Assembly (NCBI RefSeq): GCF_014193655.1
Contig: NZ_JACHZQ010000001.1
Location: forward strand, 1,116,001-1,180,000
Reading direction: 5' to 3'
DNA: 64,000 bases
Origin: Rhizobium sp. BK313
GTDB taxonomy: Bacteria; Pseudomonadota; Alphaproteobacteria; Rhizobiales; Rhizobiaceae
How positions within the stretch are numbered: the first letter of the stretch is position 1; each line of letters opens with the position of its first letter. The notes beneath the pieces were generated by a model, which did not search any database, was not told where the DNA came from, and worked only from the letters and a program-made list of their open reading frames with translations. The position numbers and the translations under genes were made by a program. Below, one piece after another: positions 60,987 through 64,000 of this stretch.

Positions 60987-61892
60987 TTATCCTTGGGCGG
61001 CTTTCCTCCGAGGTGCCATCGTCATGGCCATCACGCCGATAATGACGCAGACGAGGCCAATGCCGGCTGTCGGAGTCAGGGGCTCGCCGAGAAAGACAGC
61101 GCCGATGGCGACGCCGATCGGGACGCGCAAATAGGCTTGCGCAGTAGTGCCGATCGAGCCAAGGGTCTGGATCAGCCGGAAATAGATCGAGAAGGCAAGG
61201 GCAGTCGACAGGATTGCAAGCGCGAAGAGGGCGCCGACCGATGCCGTCGAAGGCGCAAGTGTCCATGGCTGATCCACAACCAGGCTGACAGGGATGAGGA
61301 TGACGGCGCCGCAGAGAAGCGAGCCGACTGCCGGCATCATCGGATCGAGACCCTTGAAATTGCGGCCAAACAGGGAGGCTCCGGCATAGCAGATCGATGC
61401 CGCGACGACGGCAAGCTGTGCCGGCAATTGCCGGCCGAAACCGTTCAAGGCGTCGACGCCGATGATGAAGCAGATGCCCGTCAATCCGATCGCGATACCA
61501 AAAAGCTTGTGTATCGTGACGCGCTCGTTGCGCAGCAGGGTCGCCGCCAGCACGAAGGTGAAGATCGGTGTGGTGGAATTCAGTATGGTCGCCAGACCGG
61601 CATCCACCGTTCGCTCGGCCCAGGCGATCAAGGTGAACGGAATGACGCTGTTCAAGCAAGCCTGAACGAGGAAGCGACGCCATGTGGCGGGATCCCGCGG
61701 CAGCGTCAGCCCGCGCCAGAGGAGGATCGCAAACAGTACGCCGCCAGCGATGAGAGTGCGGGAGGCGATCAGGGTGATCGGCGGAATCGTCGTCACGCCG
61801 ATCCTGATGAAGGTGTAGGAGGCGCCCCACAAGGTCGCGAGCATGAGCAGGAGCATAAGCTCCGTCGTCGTGTTGGTTTTGGTCGGCGACAT
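60987..61892 (-). CDS. DMT-superfamily (EamA) transporter
   Basis: This is a 301-residue protein with ten hydrophobic segments in two EamA repeats. Diagnostic segments are LLMLATLWGASYTFIRIGV at helix 1, VDAGLATILNSTTPIFTFVL in the first half, and SIGTTAQAYLRVPIGVAIGA then FLGEPLTPTAGIGLVCVIIG in the second. The substrate is not predictable. It converges on the GNAT gene with a 16-base gap. It is only distantly similar to the other EamA protein at 33.2 kb, so recent duplication is unlikely. Confidence 0.9.
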   Translation of the reverse strand: MSPTKTNTTTELMLLLMLATLWGASYTFIRIGVTTIPPITLIASRTLIAGGVLFAILLWRGLTLPRDPATWRRFLVQACLNSVIPFTLIAWAERTVDAGLATILNSTTPIFTFVLAATLLRNERVTIHKLFGIAIGLTGICFIIGVDALNGFGRQLPAQLAVVAASICYAGASLFGRNFKGLDPMMPAVGSLLCGAVILIPVSLVVDQPWTLAPSTASVGALFALAILSTALAFSIYFRLIQTLGSIGTTAQAYLRVPIGVAIGAVFLGEPLTPTAGIGLVCVIIGVMAMTMAPRRKAAQG

Positions 61893-61985
61893 GACGGCTG
61901 AACTTTCGAGATCTATGATGGCGTATGCATCGTGCCTAGCGTTTAATTGGCTCGTGATGCTTCGAGTCTCATCGAAGTATGCTGC

Positions 61986-62687
61986 TCAATCCCGTAACCG
62001 CAGCTCATCCGTCTGCATCTGCATCGATCCCAGCGTTTCGAGGAAGCTCATGCCAAGCAGGCTCTGGTCGAGCTTGCCTTCTTCGGCGACGGTCGCTTTG
62101 ACGTCGCGGCGCAGGATCGGGCCGATGGCGACGGAGCCGAGTTCAACCGGGGCAGCCCTGGCCCGGCCGTTGGCGGTGATGACCGTCATGGAATAGGTGA
62201 GATTTTCCGGGATGATGCCGACGCGCTCGGCATCTTTCTGCGATAAAGCAATGACACTGGCTCCGGTGTCGACGAGCATGTCGATCGGCTGGCCGTTGAT
62301 CATCACTTGCGCCTCGAAATGGCCGTTCAACAGCTTGTGTAGAATGACTTCCTGGCCGCCTTCGCTGGTCGTGACGACAACAGCGTGTCCGGGCAGCAGG
62401 CCGGCCATTAGCCGATCGCCGACTTGCTGGGCATCGCGGCGGTAAATATAGGCCGTCGCCAGCGCCATGATGATGACCAGCCAGATCAGCAGATTGCGGA
62501 GAGACTGGCTGGCGGTATGGCGGCTAGCCCAGATGCCGGCGCTCATGATCAGGGCGAGCGGTACCAGATAGACGACGCCGGCAAAGTCGTCGTTGTCCAT
62601 GCCGAAAGTCGTACCGCCGTTATTGTTGAATACGAGGAGCGCGAGACCGATGCCAATGATGGCGAGCGCGACGTTCAGGCGGTTCAT
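61986..62687 (-). CDS. Membrane-anchored retropepsin-like aspartic protease
   Basis: This is a 233-residue protein of the TIGR02281/clan AA type. Three hydrophobic segments lie within residues 5-85, followed by a single aspartic-protease domain with the active-site MLVDTGASVIALSQKDAERV (about residues 138-157) and a second conserved LDQSLLGMSFLETLGSM block. Such one-domain proteases dimerise to form the active site. Its start overlaps the stop of the DUF1289 gene (ATGA). The substrate is unknown; the protease domain probably faces the periplasm. Confidence 0.9.
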   Translation of the reverse strand: MNRLNVALAIIGIGLALLVFNNNGGTTFGMDNDDFAGVVYLVPLALIMSAGIWASRHTASQSLRNLLIWLVIIMALATAYIYRRDAQQVGDRLMAGLLPGHAVVVTTSEGGQEVILHKLLNGHFEAQVMINGQPIDMLVDTGASVIALSQKDAERVGIIPENLTYSMTVITANGRARAAPVELGSVAIGPILRRDVKATVAEEGKLDQSLLGMSFLETLGSMQMQTDELRLRD

Positions 62688-62905
62688 ACGGCGCTGCGCT
62701 CCCGCGCCAGCCGCTGGCGGCGGGTCTCCCGGCGCGGCTTGCGTTCGACGGTGGCAAGGCGCTCAGGCAGGACCTGCATGATCTCACTGCGCTCACCGTC
62801 GCTGTAGGTCATCCACGCGCCGATTTCTTCGCGCGTACGCCCACAGCCGAAGCAATAGCCGGTGTTGATGTCGATGGAGCAGACAAGGATGCAGGGTGTG
62901 AGCAT
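62684..62905 (-). CDS. DUF1289 small cysteine-rich protein
   Basis: This is a 73-residue protein with the DUF1289 signature: TPCILVCSIDINTGYCFGCG with four cysteines in the first 24 residues, probably binding a metal or Fe-S cluster. REEIGAWMTYSDGERSEIM and a basic C-terminal tail (RKPRRETRRQRLARERS) follow. The start ATG at 62905 gives the usual family length; the frame continues upstream without similarity. It is coupled to the aspartic protease downstream and lies 20 bases after cobS on the same strand, so all three may be cotranscribed. Confidence 0.88.
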   Translation of the reverse strand: MLTPCILVCSIDINTGYCFGCGRTREEIGAWMTYSDGERSEIMQVLPERLATVERKPRRETRRQRLARERSAV

Positions 62906-62924
62906 AAGGCCATATATCGATGCT

Positions 62925-63707
62925 TCAAACGCACATGGCAAGGGTACAGAAGGCGGCGATCTCGCAAATCTGCTGCGTTGCACCGATGGTGTCGCCGGTG
63001 TGACCGGAAAGCCTTTGGCGCACCCGCCGCGTAAAGAGAAGTGCCGCGGCTGCGGTGACCAAAAGGCATAGGATAAAGGCGGGAAGCCTGAGGCTCGGCC
63101 AGAGCAGAAAAGCAGAAAATACCAGCGCGGTGATAAGCGCCATCTGCGTTGCGCCGTAATCCGGTTTCCCGGCTGAGGCGGCAATTCCGTCCGGCTTGGC
63201 GGCAGGCAGAACATACCAATGCCAGACCATGGCACCGCGGCTAAGCGCTGCAGCAGCCGGTAAAGCAAGGGCTGCGGCAAAGTGCGGGAGACCGCGAGCG
63301 ATGACGGCAAGCGCTGCGGCACGAAGTCCGAAAGAGAGGATCAGTGCTATCGCACCATAGGTGCCGATGCGGCTATCCTTCATGATGGCGAGTGCTCTAT
63401 CGCGATCCTTGCCGCCCCCAAGGCCATCCGCCGTGTCGCTGAGACCGTCCTCGTGCAGGGCGCCTGTTGTTATGGTCTGGACTGCAAGTGCCAACAGTGA
63501 CGCCATCAACGGGTCGGCGTGGAAGGCAAGCAGCACGGCGAACACGATCGCGGCGGGCAGGGCAATCAGCAAGCCGGCGAGCGGGAAAGTACGGGAGATG
63601 CGGTCGAGCTTACCGTCGTAGCCTTCGAAGAAGGAAGGCGGCACGGGAATGCGGCTTAAGAAGGCGACGGCGCGCGCAACGTTGCTTGTGTATTCCCGAA
63701 TATTCAT
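62925..63707 (-). CDS. cobS: Adenosylcobinamide-GDP ribazoletransferase (cobalamin synthase)
   Basis: This 260-residue membrane enzyme, also called CobV in Pseudomonas nomenclature, joins adenosylcobinamide-GDP with alpha-ribazole (phosphate). The family block [20 protein letters not shown] followed by [16 protein letters not shown] (about residues 82-117) is unmistakable, with several hydrophobic segments and a C-terminal [17 protein letters not shown] motif. The ATG at 63707 is preceded by GGGGAGAGG; longer upstream frames lack similarity. It is divergent from cobT across 123 bases that hold both promoters, and it precedes the DUF1289 and protease genes. Confidence 0.95.
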   Translation of the reverse strand: MNIREYTSNVARAVAFLSRIPVPPSFFEGYDGKLDRISRTFPLAGLLIALPAAIVFAVLLAFHADPLMASLLALAVQTITTGALHEDGLSDTADGLGGGKDRDRALAIMKDSRIGTYGAIALILSFGLRAAALAVIARGLPHFAAALALPAAAALSRGAMVWHWYVLPAAKPDGIAASAGKPDYGATQMALITALVFSAFLLWPSLRLPAFILCLLVTAAAALLFTRRVRQRLSGHTGDTIGATQQICEIAAFCTLAMCV

Positions 63708-63830
63708 CCTCTCCCCGTTATCCCTGCGACAGCATCGGGCGTTTTTGGAGTTGTTCGCACCCGTGCCGACGACTAATAGAGTCGCACGCAAAAAACCTGA
63801 TTTGACATCAAAAGACAAGGAACGGCATTC

Positions 63831-64000
63831 ATGAGCGTTACCGGCCTGCCATTCGATGATTTCCGCACGCTGCTACGCGACCTTCCGGGTCCGGATTCCC
63901 GAGCGCTGGTGGCGGCGCGCGAGCGTGACGCGCAGCTCACGAAGCCGCCGGGTGCCCTCGGCCGCCTCGAAGAGATTGCCTTCTGGCTTGCCGCCTGGAC
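63831..64000 (+). CDS. cobT: Nicotinate-nucleotide-dimethylbenzimidazole phosphoribosyltransferase, 5' part
   Basis: Only the first 56 codons lie in the window; the gene continues past its edge. The start ([20 protein letters not shown]) and the block [20 protein letters not shown] match CobT/CobU enzymes, which convert dimethylbenzimidazole and NaMN to alpha-ribazole phosphate, the lower-ligand nucleotide used by CobS. AAGGAA precedes the ATG. Its position divergent from cobS fits the pathway. In Pseudomonas nomenclature this gene is cobU, distinct from the chelatase subunit CobT. Confidence 0.88.
   Translation, partial: MSVTGLPFDDFRTLLRDLPGPDSRALVAARERDAQLTKPPGALGRLEEIAFWLAAW

Noticed and set aside
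1..64000. tRNA or rRNA genes, CRISPR arrays, complete insertion sequences or integrase/attachment sites
   Set aside because: None was recognised by eye on either strand; a tRNA search tool could still find one I missed.

Overview
The window looks like the chromosome of a Rhizobium species (Alphaproteobacteria, Rhizobiales). The main evidence is a complete acpXL-fabZXL-fabF2XL-fabF1XL-adh2XL-lpxXL cluster, which makes the very-long-chain fatty acid of rhizobial lipid A. Supporting signs are an aerobic-type cobalamin cluster (cobP-W-N-O, cobA-B-C-D, cobS/cobT), a Zur-controlled znuA/znuCB-zur locus, small rhizobial palindromic repeats and high-GC coding with translationally coupled genes. The species cannot be fixed from the sequence alone.

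Layout. 1-7.4 kb: a cobalamin riboswitch leads the operon cobP-cobW-cobN-(DddL-like cupin)-cobO. CobN carries an in-frame inverted pair of repeat elements. 7.4-12 kb: small regulators and stress genes (WYL regulator, ABM-fold protein, AlkD-type DNA repair, XRE regulator plus SnoaL-like protein, TauE/SafE exporter). 12-18.1 kb: cobE, a nucleoside hydrolase, then the tightly overlapped cobA-cobB-cobC-cobD operon. 18.2-25.3 kb: an L,D-transpeptidase, the lipid A VLCFA cluster and a PAS-domain protein. 25.3-30 kb: the zinc-starvation regulon, with a CobW-family GTPase and a possible small Cys-containing partner, then ZnuA, ZnuC, ZnuB and Zur, and palindromic Zur-box candidates at both control regions.

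30-44.3 kb is the most accessory-looking part. It holds a pair of peptidoglycan-hydrolase-like proteins without signal peptides, metabolic genes, dusA and cspA. Next comes a cassette (alpha/beta hydrolase plus Tat-exported M14-type deacylase) bounded by two diverged direct repeats of about 340 bp. It is followed by an FAD oxidoreductase, a LysR regulator and a haloperoxidase-type hydrolase whose codon use suggests transfer. 44.3-64 kb: uvrB, an MFS transporter, a PhyH oxygenase, three tandem Sel1-repeat proteins, a thioesterase, an extensin-like lipoprotein, an ABC-2 exporter, a FolC-like Mur ligase, and at the end cobS (cobV) divergent from the start of cobT (cobU), which runs off the window.

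The cobalamin genes cover cobalt insertion (CobN), corrinoid adenosylation (CobO), amidation (CobB), aminopropanol arm formation (CobC, CobD) and nucleotide loop assembly (CobP, CobS, CobT). The corrin-ring methylases after CobA, and CobS/CobT of the chelatase complex, lie elsewhere. No tRNA, rRNA, CRISPR array, complete insertion sequence or prophage was seen. The observations most worth following are the DddL-like cupin coupled into the cob operon, the repeat pair inside cobN, the KAS/pseudo-KAS pair, the direct-repeat-bounded cassette, the DUF2272/lysozyme-like pair and an orphan minus-strand terminator suggesting a small RNA.
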